A stretch of 64,000 bases of DNA from contig CANTFL010001254.1 of assembly GCA_947650285.1 (NCBI GenBank), positions 186,001-250,000 on the forward strand. The letters are read 5' to 3'. The stretch is from Hyaloperonospora brassicae. Lineage: Eukaryota > Oomycota > Peronosporomycetes > Peronosporales > Peronosporaceae. The translations under genes were made by a program, and so were the position numbers. Shown here in pieces: positions 23,461 through 35,359 of the stretch (position 1 is the first letter of the stretch; the number at the start of each line of letters is the position of its first letter). The notes under the pieces were generated by a model. The model did no database searches and was not told the origin of the DNA. It saw only the letters and a list, made by a program, of their open reading frames with translations.

Positions 23461-24825
23461 TCTGCTGTGGACCACATGATGCACGAGGTGAATTACATAA
23501 ACAGGCGATACACAACAGTGATCTAGCGAACAGATAGGCATAGTCATAGGTTTTGGAATTGGTTGGTTGACGTTAAACAGAACTGAATTTGCAACGAAAG
23601 ACACGCGTCGACTTCCACCGTGCAGGAAATTTGGCTTCCCGTTGAATAGAGAGTCACCCGCGTCTTTACAAACTTCGCCTTTGGATTGTTGGCCGGGCGG
23701 AACATCAGTTCTCACCCCAGCTCCTATCAGACGCAGGGAACCTAATGATTCAGATTCGAGATCGCGAGACGGCTCAAGCGGTCAGAAGGCTCGCGGATCA
23801 AGCATCACATTTGGATACAGGCGACTATGGGAGAGCGCCCAAGCATACTTGTGATCGAGTGAAGAATCTCCATTCGATCCACCCTCACGAATGACCGGGT
23901 GAAGAGATTGCTCCCGATTATCACCTATCCCCTAAAATGTCAAGTTCAGCTTCAACTCAAGTCAACCACGAAGAGCGCAACCCGCCCCACCGACGGAACA
24001 CAAGGTGAGGAAGAAGACATAGAGCACGGAATCGGGGTACCCCCTCCGTTCGTCGGTCGTTCGGGGGCCAGTCAAAAGTCGGGACAAGAAATTTGTGATC
24101 ACCACTCCACCACCCAATGGCTAGTAGTTTATATCTACGTTTACGGAGGTGTATTTATTTACCGTTGGAGGTGAAAGATTTCGAAGTGAGTGACAAACTA
24201 CGCCTTTCATTATCTACGGTATTACATCAGCCGATAATACCACTAATTAATGCTAGACGCGCGCTATGAGAGGTGCGAAAAAAACAAATCTATAAATGTG
24301 CAACTTTTTGTACTCATAATCAATAATAAACACAATAATTGACCGAAGTCTTTCCAACACAGAGCTTCTAAAATATTAATTTAAGCTCCATCGGGGTCTA
24401 GCGTAGCTTCTATTACAAATTATTGATTTTGAAATCGGAGGTCGGAGGCCGTTACAGCGTTTATTGGCTTAATTTTAGTGGACGCGGGCCGAATTTGCAC
24501 CAACAAATGATATCCACGGTGATATCGTCGGCTCATCTGATGGTCATATACCTTACGAACCATCGTCCGACATATCCAGCTATACCAGATCGAAACCTTT
24601 TCTGCAAAACGCGGTTTAAAATGGTAATAGAGATTCCTAGATCAAGACCATCCCTTGTAGTTAGGTATGTCTACCGAAAAAGTTATTTCGCACTAAACGA
24701 GTTGTAAAACAAACGAGGTGGGTAGTTACTTATCTGGATTAATTTGCTAAAATGATCAAACGGTTGTGCAAACTGACCATGACCATGAGACGGTATTGCG
24801 GTATGTACGTGTCGCTTTATTAACA

Positions 24826-26110
24826 TCTGTGGCGAAGTCGATCTCTCAAAAGTTGTTGGTGTGGGGCACGACGTTCTTCTCGCCTAGACTTGCCAACTCA
24901 CAGAGGAAGTACTGCGGTCCTAGACTTACTTCATAACCTTGTGCTCGCCTTCTGAACCCATCGGTCGGACTGACTTGATCTATTCGATACAGACTTGGGA
25001 GATGTCGATCTCGCTCTGTGTTGGGGATCGAGGTTTGATAACTGGGTGGATATATCACGTTCGGCGATCCGGTACTCTTGTGTCGATCTCGCTCAGTGCA
25101 GTCTTTCAACTCCTAATTAAAATTTCCTGATAACTTGATTTGTCTCGCGATCTTGATACCCAGTCCTTATCCTTGTATGATGCGTCCGATAGCAGCAAGG
25201 TCTTGTGATTACTTTCGCGATCCGGGTCAAATATCCCGGGATTGGTCTTCTGTAGTTTGAAACACTCGGGCCTTCAGTCTTCGGGGATCTAACGCGATTT
25301 TTCCTGGGGAAGGGCGCGCGTACCCTAAGAAAAAGAAGAAGAATCTAAATCTGTTTATTGAGTAATAAGAAGAATGTAAGTATGTTTATTAAATAACGAA
25401 TTATCCTATCTATCCTAAACAGCATTACATTATCCCAGCCAATATTACTTGTACTCTATGTCGCGCCCTTGAACCCGTGTTACTCTATCCAGGTGGCGTC
25501 CCGACAATAAAGTCGATATTTACAATATATGCTATCCAGTAGAAAAGGTATGACATTTCGAATATTATGATAAAATCCATAATACCGGGATTCTATCCAT
25601 AATATTAGGAACGTATTCAAGTGTATTGAGCCAATTACGCTTAAAATAACTTTGAGGTATCAGTTCGGATACTTTTCATCGGCTCTTTTGATCTAAAATT
25701 CTAATGATTGTCTCATACGTTCTTATCAAACTTCTCCTTATCCGTTTCAACGTTGAATTGCCATCAGGTGTCCTTCTACGAATCCGCACCCCGATCTCAG
25801 ATGTCAGTTTCGGTGCGCAGGTGATGTATAGTGATACACTCCCGATCTCTCTCCAGTTGTCTCACGCAACCGTCTGTAAGAATGTTGGTAGATAATAACC
25901 CAGTCCCGGATTTACCTTTGTGAATTGAATCGAGATACTGTCGGATAAGTCAGAAAACGGCGCAGACCACCGATATTTTCAGTTGGTTCCTTAAGACCAA
26001 CTGTTTGGTGCCCTTACTGTCGGTAACAATCATGCTTTCCCCTATTGCATCAATCAGAGTTCACACTCGATGTTCATCTTTATCGCGGTATAAAAGGGTA
26101 CAAATGACTA
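24826..26110. mobile_element. LTR-like sequence in left arm
   Basis: It shares block order with the insertion at 5,220-7,164: start GTGGCGAAGTCGATCTC, a GACTTGCC-AACTCAC block, TTTGTCTCGCGATCTTGA-like block, CTGTTTATT, and GCGCCCTTGAAC. It is probably a solo LTR of the same family, directly beside the kinase fragment. Limits are approximate. Confidence 0.35.
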
Positions 26111-26119
26111 CCCTTATCC

Positions 26120-26470
26120 CTACATCAGTACCGCATGGTCATATCGAGGTTTTAGTACCAACACCTCCGTCGATCTGAGCTCAATCTGCGTGGGGATAAA
26201 CTTCGCGCATGGGTGGTTCAGCAGTCCTGAAGAATTGGGCTCCATATACTCGAACGCAAAGTACAAGGGCGGCCTTTTGAATTCTTTGGGAGAAGCTAAC
26301 GAAATGGCTGCACGACACATGAACGTGACATGCACTGTTAAAAAAGTCTGGAAGTATGTAGGTAGCAAGACAATCAACGTATCACTTGACGTTACGACAT
26401 CTTTTATCTCCACAATATTCGGGTGTTTCAGGTTCTTGAGGATTTTCATTTCGCAAATCGAGGTGACAGG
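26120..26470 (-). pseudogene. CDK-type protein kinase fragment, left copy
   Basis: Minus-strand translation gives Phe-Pro-Val-Thr-Ser-Ile-Cys-Glu-Met-Lys-Ile-Leu, then Leu-Lys-His-Pro-Asn-Ile-Val-Glu-Ile-Lys-Asp-Val-Val-Thr-Ser. Further on comes Lys-Arg-Pro-Pro-Leu-Tyr-Phe-Ala-Phe-Glu-Tyr-Met-Glu-Pro and Ser-Gly-Leu-Leu-Asn-His-Pro. This is the PITALRE-like helix C (Arg replaced by Cys), strand 4 and hinge of a CDK9/CDK12-type kinase. The ATP-binding loop, the catalytic loop and everything after are absent, so it is a captured piece of about 95 residues, not a gene. It lies in the arm next to LTR-like sequence and is mirrored at 27,753-28,103. Confidence 0.7.
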
Positions 26471-26592
26471 GAATTACAATACATTACCAGACCAGATGCA
26501 TACATGCACATGCATGTACTCGCTGGAGCGTTCCCATGATTTGCTGCCCTGCATCCGATTTTTCCCATCTAATATAAAAAGGGATTTATGAT

Positions 26593-27630
26593 GGTATTTT
26601 ATTGAGCTTATTTGTCACAGATCGGTTCAAATATAACGGCAGAAGTTCAGATGTTCTCCATTATTCGGTGGTTTTAGCACAAAGTAGATTAACTGAAATA
26701 ATTTGACTTTTTACGATTATTATTACATTAAAAAAAAATCGAATATTTGATGTTGCAGGTAACCCCTTTACAACGCTTAGCCTTGTGACACCGCTACTTG
26801 ACACCACATAATTTTATAGTGACTCCTTCATATATTCATGTGTTGCCGACATGTACAAAAAGCGGTGTAATCCAGGGTTTTGAGGTGGCAGTTGTAAATA
26901 ACCTACATATGATCACCCAGATCGGCCTGGTCGTCATCTAATTTAAATTCATGTCTCTCATAAAGTAATGTTCAAATTGAGAGAAAAAAATGCTTATTTG
27001 ATTCAGGGCTTGTATTTTGCATAGATTATAAACAAAAACGTTTTTTCTAGTATAGGAGATATTAGCAACGCAAGTCCTGCCAGATTAGTCTGTGTGTAGA
27101 ATGGTAAAATTAGTATGCAGTCAAGCTATAGATATTCCTGACCTGCTGTGACTTACTGGCTTTTACCACTGCCACTTTTTATCTCTCCGACATTATGCAA
27201 CTTTCTTTGCATTTTCAGTTCATCCATCGTTTCACTCCCAGTCATATCATTATCGAACATTCTGGCATTTTTGTTCCTATATGTAAGGTACGGGGCTAAA
27301 TCCGATTAATATGCTCCTAAAATGGATTTTGTGAGCCTAAATCCCCAGAAGGTACTCAACCTTCCCATCGACGGACGGTTAGGATTTCTTACGGTTCTTA
27401 AAATAGGGCTCTGCTGTATGATCAAAAAATGTTTATGATCATGTAGCATACGTTATCACTGGTTTTATATCATTGTTTATAGCGCTTGCATATCGCACAA
27501 ATTTTACTAATATTTTTGCATTTAAACGACGTTAGAAGATATAGCATTCATTGTCTAAATTATGTTGCAGGGTAATTCCATGCCCATTCTTATTGTTCTG
27601 CATGGCATATTTTTTTATAAAAGAAAAATA
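26593..27630. other. Spacer between the inverted-repeat arms
   Basis: AT-rich, about 1,038 bases, no ORF over 60 codons and no similarity between its two halves that I can see. Contains short A and T runs. No gene recognised. Confidence 0.7.
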
Positions 27631-27752
27631 ATCATCAATCCCTTTTTATATTAGATGGGAAAAATCGGATGCAGGGCAGCAAATCATGGGAACGCTCCAG
27701 CGAGTACATGCATGTGCATGTATGCATCTGGTCTGGTAATGTATTGTAATTC

Positions 27753-28103
27753 CCTGTCACCTCGATTTGCGAGATGAAAATCCTCAAGAACCTGAAACAC
27801 CCGAATATTGTGGAGATAAAAGATGTCGTAACGTCAAGTGATACGTTGATTGTCTTGCTACCTACATACTTCCAGACTTTTTTAACAGTGCATGTCACGT
27901 TCATGTGTCGTGCAGCCATTTCGTTAGCTTCACCCAAAGAATTCAAAAGGCCGCCCTTGTACTTTGCGTTCGAGTATATGGAGCCCAATTCTTCAGGACT
28001 GCTGAACCACCCATGCGCGAAGTTTATCCCCACTCAGATTGAGCTCAGATCGACGGAGGTGTTGGTACTAAAACCTCGATATGACCATGCGGTACTGATG
28101 TAG
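27753..28103 (+). pseudogene. CDK-type protein kinase fragment, right copy
   Basis: Mirror of 26,120-26,470 with the same protein reading (open from ATG at 27,774 to 28,103). It holds the PITALRE-like segment, the His-Pro-Asn-Ile-Val segment and the Glu-Tyr-Met hinge. Between Val-Thr-Ser and Lys-Arg-Pro-Pro-Leu-Tyr it has about 40 extra residues for a CDK, which might be a retained intron or family insert. It lacks the glycine loop and catalytic loop, so it has no kinase activity. Confidence 0.7.
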
Positions 28104-28112
28104 GGATAAGGG

Positions 28113-29397
28113 TAGTCATTTGTACCCTTTTATACCGCGATAAAGATGAACATCGAGTGTGAACTCTGATTGATGCAATAGGGGAAAGCATGATTGTTAC
28201 CGACAGTAAGGGCACCAAACAGTTGGTCTTAAGGAACCAACTGAAAATATCGGTGGTCTGCGCCGTTTTCTGACTTATCCGACAGTATCTCGATTCAATC
28301 CACAAAGGTAAATCCGGGACTGGGTTATTATCTACCAACATTCTTACAGACGGTTGCGTGAGACAACTGGAGAGAGATCGGGAGTGTATCACTATACATC
28401 ACCTGCGCACCGAAACTGACATCTGATATCGGGGTGCGGATTCGTAGAAGGACACCTGATGGCAATTCAACGTTGAAACGGATAAGGAGAAGTTTGATAA
28501 GAACGTATGAGACAATCATTAGAATTTTAGATCAAAAGAGCCGATGAAAAGTATCCGAACTGATACCTCAAAGTTATTTTAAGCGTAATTGGCTCAATAC
28601 ACTTGAATACGTTCCTAATATTATGGATAGAATCCCGGTATTATGGATTTTATCATAATATTCGAAATGTCATACCTTTTCTACTGGATAGCATATATTG
28701 TAAATATCGATTTTATTGTCGGGACGCCACCTGGAAAGAGTAACACGGGTTCAAGGGCGCGACATAGAGTACAAGTAATATTGGCTGGGGTAATGTAATG
28801 CTGTTTAGGATAGATAGGATAATTCGTTATTTAATAAACATACTTACATTCTTCTTATTACTCAATAAACAGATTTAGATTCTTCTTCTTTTTCTTAGGG
28901 TACGCGCGCCCTTCCCCAGGAAAAATTGCGTTAGATCCCCGAAGACTGAAGGCCCGAGTGTTTCAAACTACAGAAGACCAATCCCGGGATATTTGACCCG
29001 GATCGCGAAAGTAATCACAAGACCTTGCTGCTATCGGACGCATCATACAAGGATAAGGACTGGGTATCAAGATCGCGAGACAAATCAAGTTATCAGGAAA
29101 TTTTAATTAGGAGTTGAAAGACTGCACTGAGCGAGATCGACACAAGAGTACCGGATCGCCGAACGTGATATATCCACCCAGTGATCAAACCTCGATCCCC
29201 AACACAGAGCGAGATCGACATCTCCCAAGTCTGTATCGAATAGATCAAGTCAGTCCGACCGATGGGTTCAGAAGGCGAGCACAAGGTTATGAAGTAAGTC
29301 TAGGACCGCAGTACTTCCTCTGTGAGTTGGCAAGTCTAGGCGAGAAGAACATCGTGCCCCACACCAACAACTTTTGAGAGATCGACTTCGCCACAGA
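28113..29397. mobile_element. LTR-like sequence in right arm
   Basis: Mirror copy of 24,826-26,110 in reverse complement with scattered substitutions; see that entry for its relation to the insertion in Gypsy-1. Confidence 0.35.
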
Positions 29398-30762
29398 TGT
29401 TAATAAAGCGACACGTACATACCGCAATACCGTCTCATGGTCATGGTCAGTTTGCACGACCGTTTGATCATTTTAGCAAATTAATCCAGATGAGTAACTA
29501 CCCACCTCGTTTGTTTTACAACTCGATTAGTGCGAAATAACTTTTTCGGTAGACATACCTAACTACAAGGGATGGTCTTGATCTAGGAATCTCTATTACC
29601 TTTTTAAAACGCGTTTTGCAGAAAAGGTTTCGATCTAGTATAGCTGGATATGTCGGACGATGGTTTGTAAGATATATGACCATCAGATGAGCCGACGATA
29701 TCACCGTGGATATCATTTGTTGGTGCAAATTCGGCCCGCGTCCACTAAAATTAAGCCAATAAATGCTGTAACGGCCTCCGATCTCCGCTTTCCAAATCAA
29801 TAATTTGTAATAGAAGCTACGCTAGACCCCGATGGAGCTTAAATTAATATTTTAGAAGCTCTGTGTTGGAAAGACTTCGGTCAATAATTGTGTTTATTAT
29901 TGATTATGAGTACAAAAAGTTGCACATTTATAGATTTGTTTTTTTCGCACCTCTCATAGCGCGCGTCTAGCATTAATTAGTGGTATTATCGGCTGATGTA
30001 ATACCGTAGATAATGAAAGGCGTAGTTTGTCACTCACTTCGAAATCTTTTACCTCCAACGGTAAATAAATACACCTCCGTAAACGTAGATATAAACTACT
30101 AGCCATTGGGTGGTGGAGTGGTGATCACAAATTCCTTGTCCCGACTTTTGACTGGCCCCCGAACGACCGACGAACGGAGGGGGTACCCCGATTCCGTGCT
30201 CTGTGTCTTCTTCCTCACCTTGTGTTCCGTCGGTGGGGCGGGTTGCGCTCTTCGTGGTTGACTTGAGTTGAAGCTGAACTTGACATTTTAGGGGATAGGT
30301 GATAATCGGGAGCAATCTCTTCACCCGGTCATTCGTGAAAGGGATCGAATGGAAATTCTTCACTCGATCACAAGTATGCTTGGGCGCTCTCCCATAGTCG
30401 CCTGTATCCAAATGTGATGCTTGATCCGCGAGCCTTCTGACCGCTTGAGCCGTCTCGCGATCTCGAATCTGAATCATTAGGTTCCCTGCTTCTGATAGGA
30501 GTTGGGGTGAGATCTGATGTTCCGCCCGGCCAACAATCCAAAGGCGAAGTTTGTAAAGACGCGGGTGACTCTCTATTCAACGGGAAGCCAAATTTCCTGC
30601 ACGGTGGAAGTCGACGCGTGTCTTTCGTTGCAAATTCAGTTCTGTTTAACGTCAACCAACCAATTCTGAAACCTATGACTATGCCTATCTGTTCGCTAGA
30701 TCACTGTTGTGTATCGCCTGTTTATGTAATTCATTTCGTGCATCATGTGGTCCACAGCAGAT

Positions 30763-30865
30763 ACTCCGTAGCGGATCGCCAGGTAGTGGATAGCTAGGTG
30801 GTAGATCACTCCATAGTGGATCGCTAGGTGGTGGATCGCTCGGATAGTGGATCGCTCGGGGTGTA
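30763..30865. repeat. 15-bp tandem array in right arm
   Basis: Reverse-complement mirror of 23,358-23,460 (GTGGATCGCTAGGTG-like units at 15-base spacing). Confidence 0.75.
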
Positions 30866-32642
30866 TCGTTTGGTTAGTAGATCGTGGTATGTGATCCACA
30901 CCAATGATTTGTCCACACAATTATGTTTTCACACAAATAAGCATTACACACCCAGGGTGGATCGTGATCAATCTCTCGAGTCTCTGATCGGGCATCCACC
31001 GTCGGATCGCCGTTACTTTTGAGACCTCGCATGTTTGATGATCTTGACGATCCACTCTTCCAGCTTGCTTCCATATTCACCTTTTTTACATTGTCGTTAG
31101 AGATCCAGCATTCCAGTTGATGTTCACCCCTTGAGCGATCCGGTCCTTGTGACTTGGTGACCCAAGCCCTTGATTACGGATCGCGATCTGTCAGTCCTCG
31201 ATCCTTGACTATACTCCTTCTTGACCGTTAGGTAGATTAATCCGCATAATTTTCCAGTCTCTTTCTTTCATTGAGTCGTTTAATCCCATCATTCGTGCCA
31301 ACGGTCCTATCTCCGAGCGAACTCCACCAGTCAGATCGACCTCGCACTTCATATGATTGGCGCGATCCACACTTTCCATCATTATTCTTCTGCGCTTCTC
31401 CACAATTATTTTGTAGACTAATACAGATGACATTATCATTAACAATCGATTTGTCAATATTATAAAACAGGGTCTCTTGCGACATCAGGTGGATCGTTTC
31501 GTCGTTGTCTAATTGTCAAACTACAGCAGTAGTTGGTGGATTTGGCTTGAACTGTAAGCATTCAGATCTTTGCGACCTTGTATTGTCTGATATCGGAACT
31601 ATTCGTACCTCAATTCTAACTTAGCTATCATAACGACATTTAACCACCAGTCCGACACAACAAGCCATCGAAACCATGAAGAATTAGAGGCTTTGTTTGA
31701 AGCGGTCAAGTTATGTACATCGCTGTTAGTTTGTAGGACAACATCCGTGCCATACTGCAATGCGGTCCTTTCATGTGATGACATAGCACCTTTAGCAGTG
31801 CTGGTAAACGTATAATTTGGGTTGAAATATAATGTTTTGCATATCTGCCGGCAAGCAGACGGCGAAAATGAATCGCTGTTAAGATATTCTTTTGCGAAGA
31901 CGAGCTGCAATGTAGCTGCTGCATTCTGGCGCAACAGAGCGTCTAAATGTCGTCTCTGTCGTAACGAATATGTGGTGGGCGTCACCAGCGTGTACGACCC
32001 TTGCCCTAGAAAGTTTGTTGCATTTTAACGTGTGCAGACTTCCACCTCATATCCTACAAATGGCGCATACGTACGAAGGTCACTCCAGTCATGAATTACC
32101 AGTCACGTGTGAGTTTGCCGCTGCATACGTCTCGCGTGCCCCTTTGTGTGATCTAGACCGACACACATCGTATGAAGGCACTAGGACCCAACGTAGGGTC
32201 ATATGACCTGACTTCCCTAAGCTGCTGTTTCTGCAAATTGTGGCAACGCTGGACGCTTTCATTTGCTAAAACAGATCGGATAAGATCTTTTTCACGCAAC
32301 GTAGTAGCTACAGTACGTTTAAATCGACCAGGAAGCGTCATAGCGTGCGGTAGGAACGAGCCATTGATGATTGACTATAGGCACGTTTAAATGTGAAGCG
32401 CTTCAGCACAATTAAGATGCTATTCAAACTATTTGGCCTGTAGAAGACTGCTGAACTACAACAGGGGTGACTAGCATGCTACTGCTCTTGGTAAAGCCCA
32501 AATACTTGATATCAGGTTTGGAAGCGGGAACTTGCATTTGCCTGGACTACGTAATGCACGCAAGGTAGAGATATTCTGGTACATCCTGCGCGCATGGGAT
32601 GGCGATTAGGACTACTATAACATATCGACCTATCGGACAACT

Positions 32643-33111
32643 TGTATTGGAGCACGCTCTTGCTCAGATACCTGAGCAAGGCCTTGTATTGATAAAAATA
32701 CAAGGGTGCGTACGCCCGACGTCACGAACACGTGGCGTGAGGAAGCGCGACCAAGACAATACAGAATTCGACAGCTTTGTCCTGAGGGAAAAGTAGAACT
32801 GTTATTTAATATTGTTACTTTCTTACTAAGTCATCTTTCGTCTTAATTTAACTATATTAAACTACTGTCTCCTGTGGGGGGCTTCTATCCACCACCCTTT
32901 GCGCGCGTCCAGCAGCGATTGGTGGTTAATTTGGTTGATGTACACGGTAGACCAACCAAGAAGTGGACCTCTCCACGGATATTACCCTTAGAGGTAATAT
33001 GCCGACAACATCGCTTTTCTCGCGTGATGTTGATTGAATATTATCAAAACAGATATTATCAAAAGTTGGTAGTTTCGTACCAATTGTTATGTAACGGGCT
33101 CACCTTGTTAA
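32643..33111 (-). repeat. Element C 3' LTR
   Basis: It starts TGTATTGGAGCACG and ends TGTAACGGGCTCACCTTGTTAA, a decayed form of the TGTAACGGGG/CCCCGTTACA ends. Next to it, at 33,115-33,125, the minus strand reads AAAGGAGGA, a likely polypurine tract. It carries perfect hairpins, e.g. CTTGCTCAG/CTGAGCAAG and CCTTGTAT/ATACAAGG. Confidence 0.75.
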
Positions 33112-33155
33112 TCGAATCCTCCTTTAACACTCAGTCACTAAAGTGAATTATTGAT

Positions 33156-34920
33156 TTGATGGTGACAGAGAGACCACCGTCGTGTCGATCCGGGGCGGGG
33201 AGCACTCGTTGGTCTTCTCCTACTCGATCCGACTTAAGAGCGCATGACGAGTCGGTATATGCGCTCCGCGAGCAAGGCTGTGCCAGAGCGGATGCACGGA
33301 TGCGTGCCGCCCGAGTTCTAGACACTCAAGACTCGACAGTAGGCGATAATGCGCCTGCTGCTGCTAAAAGCAGCCTGCAACACCCATAGTTATAGGTGCA
33401 CGTGATCATTCACCTGTAGCTTCTTCACCCGCAGCTTCGGCCGCGGATGGAAATTCCGTAGACGTCAACCTCGAATGAGTGGTGTTCTATTCGGGTAGGT
33501 CGGATCCCTCGTCCGACTTCAAGTCGTTTGCAAAGCCCGACCGTACGGTTTCGGAAACGAAGACTGCTGCTCCTCGCGGTAGTCTTGATCTTAAATTGCA
33601 GCATGAGATGTTCGGTACATGCGACGATTACGGGAATTCGTCACCGGAATCGAACTGATCGCGCTCGTACTCATACGAGGCTAGTGTGTAATGTGAGGAC
33701 GTACGTCTTCATATCGATGTCGATGACTCTTCGCGGAGTTATCGTATCCATAGCCGCAGTATTGCGAGGTATTGCGGCGATCGTGGTGCCAGTGATTACA
33801 TTGGACCCACGCCTTTGCAGCAGAATCGTGACGCGTTACGATCTGCTCCTGAAAACAAGTTATGGATGCCTTCCGTGATCGAGCTGAGAGGTTTTTATGG
33901 GTATACCACTGGAAGTTGTCGAATCCCCATCTTTGGATCGTTAAGGATCCATGGTCTTGAACATAGTGCAAACCATTATTGCACTGAGCATGACTTCTAC
34001 ATCGATGTTTTCATATTACATTGATAGTCACACGGCAAGCGAAAGAGATACAAGCTCTCTTTTGTGCAGGCGTGGAATTAAATCATCGGCAACATTGATA
34101 ATGTAGGTCGCAAGGTTTGGCTGGACAAACCTGATGTTGCTCGCAACAGGTTTGAGCTTAAATCTCATTACGGTGCTCGGTATAAATTGCACCGATTGTC
34201 TCAAATGGTAGGTTTACCTTGCCTCTCTTGGGGGAGAGAATAGTCTGAGTTGTGTCGAAAAATGACGTTCGCACTCCAAGAAAGGCGTACCTCCCTTATC
34301 AACCCTACCTGAGAGCGCGCATTTCGTCCGAGATGCGTCAAGAGTATGAGAACCTACAATGGCTTTACAAACGCGGCGGGGATTTCGTACGACGATGACC
34401 CTCCATCGTCGGATGTGTCTCGGCGTAATATTTGACGAGATTTGGTACATCCAACATCAGCTGGGAGCGAGGCCCCTAGCTGTTCCACGAGGGTGGATAC
34501 CCCCGCCACTGGATAAGGTATCTCGTGCTTGATCCTAAATTGTCACAGTGGTGCAAGGTGCGCTCCACCAGAAAGCGTTGAACACCGTGTGAGTACACCA
34601 GAAGATGTGGAAGAGGAGGAAAACCCTCCTCCGAATCGTTCAGCTCACTATCTCGAACAATACGAGATGGATCACACAATCGATCAATTTCGCGATATTT
34701 TGGAGCACGAGCGGGATAGGCGCTTTGCTCTGACCGATTCCGTGCGGCAGCACCGCAAGGATCGGTAGGATGATCGGGCGAAAGATCGTGCCGATTACGC
34801 CCTCGCCCAACTTCAAGTTGAGCTGATGATCGCTTCCTCGTTCAAGAGCTGCGTACAGCTCACCAGGAACTCTCTGAACTACGTGGAGAGGTCTCTTCGT
34901 TTAACGTCCACTGGAGCGAA
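33156..34920 (+). pseudogene. Element C antisense ORF (aORF), decayed
   Basis: It runs opposite to gag-pol between the 3' LTR and integrase. Despite stops, it keeps the same protein blocks as B and D: Phe-Tyr-Ile-Asp-Val-Phe (33,998 region), Asn-Ile-Asp-Asn-Val-Gly-Arg-Lys-Val-Trp (34,091-34,120), Gly-Ala-Arg-Tyr-Lys-Leu-His (34,172 region), Glu-Met-Arg, Asn-Leu-Gln-Trp-Leu-Tyr-Lys-Arg, and a coiled coil at 34,640-34,830 (Glu-Arg-Asp-Arg-Arg-Phe-Ala-Leu-Thr-Asp-Ser-Val). Many changes against B are at third codon positions. No signal peptide or membrane segment. Function unknown. Confidence 0.6.
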
Positions 34921-35250
34921 AGCGAAAGAACCTAATAGAGGTTTTTAAACGTGGTTAGTATTTTTATCGTCGGAAGAAGACTCGTGCTTACAGAACGGGA
35001 AGAGACGCCCCACGTAAAATGTAGGGTGAGTACGCAAATTACGTGGCAGCTCGATTGTGTATGCGTTGCTTTGTCGGCGCAGCACAAGAAAAGGCCGATG
35101 CGATTGGGTAGTCGTTTGGTGCTGCCCACATTAGTTACTACATGTCTAGGCAAGTTTACCGTAGATAATAGGACAAAGTCGCCTTCAACAAATAATAGAA
35201 CATTTGCCTTTCCATTTTTATCAGTGCTCCGTTTCTGAAGGTCCACCGCG
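34476..35250 (-). pseudogene. Element C integrase C-terminal part and chromodomain
   Basis: The ORF at 35,246-34,932 has Phe-Val-Leu-Leu-Ser-Thr-Val-Asn-Leu-Pro and, after a shift, the Arg-Val-Leu/Gly-Arg-Leu segment of the integrase C-terminal domain. The ORF at 34,679-34,476 gives Gln-Arg-Phe-Leu-Val-Glu-Arg, Tyr-Leu-Ile-Gln-Trp-Arg-Gly-Tyr-Pro-Pro-Ser-Trp, a chromodomain core with its aromatic residues. In chromoviruses this domain targets integration to marked chromatin. Broken between the two parts. Confidence 0.75.
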
Positions 35251-35359
35251 TAAGCGGTAAATCCTGTACGAAACGGACCACTGCTTCACGGGCCCGCAGA
35301 GAGCTTTCGGCTGACTCGGCAAGATCCCGTTCAGTTCGCCTCAAGCGAACTGCAGAACG

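Larger units (their letters stand above)
15532..26592 (+). repeat. Left arm of giant inverted repeat (interrupted by Copia)
   Basis: Bases 20,897-26,592 plus 15,532-15,692 match, in reverse complement, 27,631-32,642 plus 44,065-44,922. For the uninterrupted part, paired coordinates sum to about 54,223. Removing the Copia insertion leaves about 5.86 kb. The arms differ by scattered substitutions, so they are not a copied read or a trivial assembly duplicate. The outer ~350 bases are more diverged. Contents: LTR-like sequence, a 15-bp tandem array and a kinase fragment. Confidence 0.9.

Noticed and set aside
26120..26591. ORF 26,190-26,591 (plus) as the coding strand at the kinase fragment
   Set aside because: The kinase motifs are on the minus strand there; the plus ORF is its shadow.
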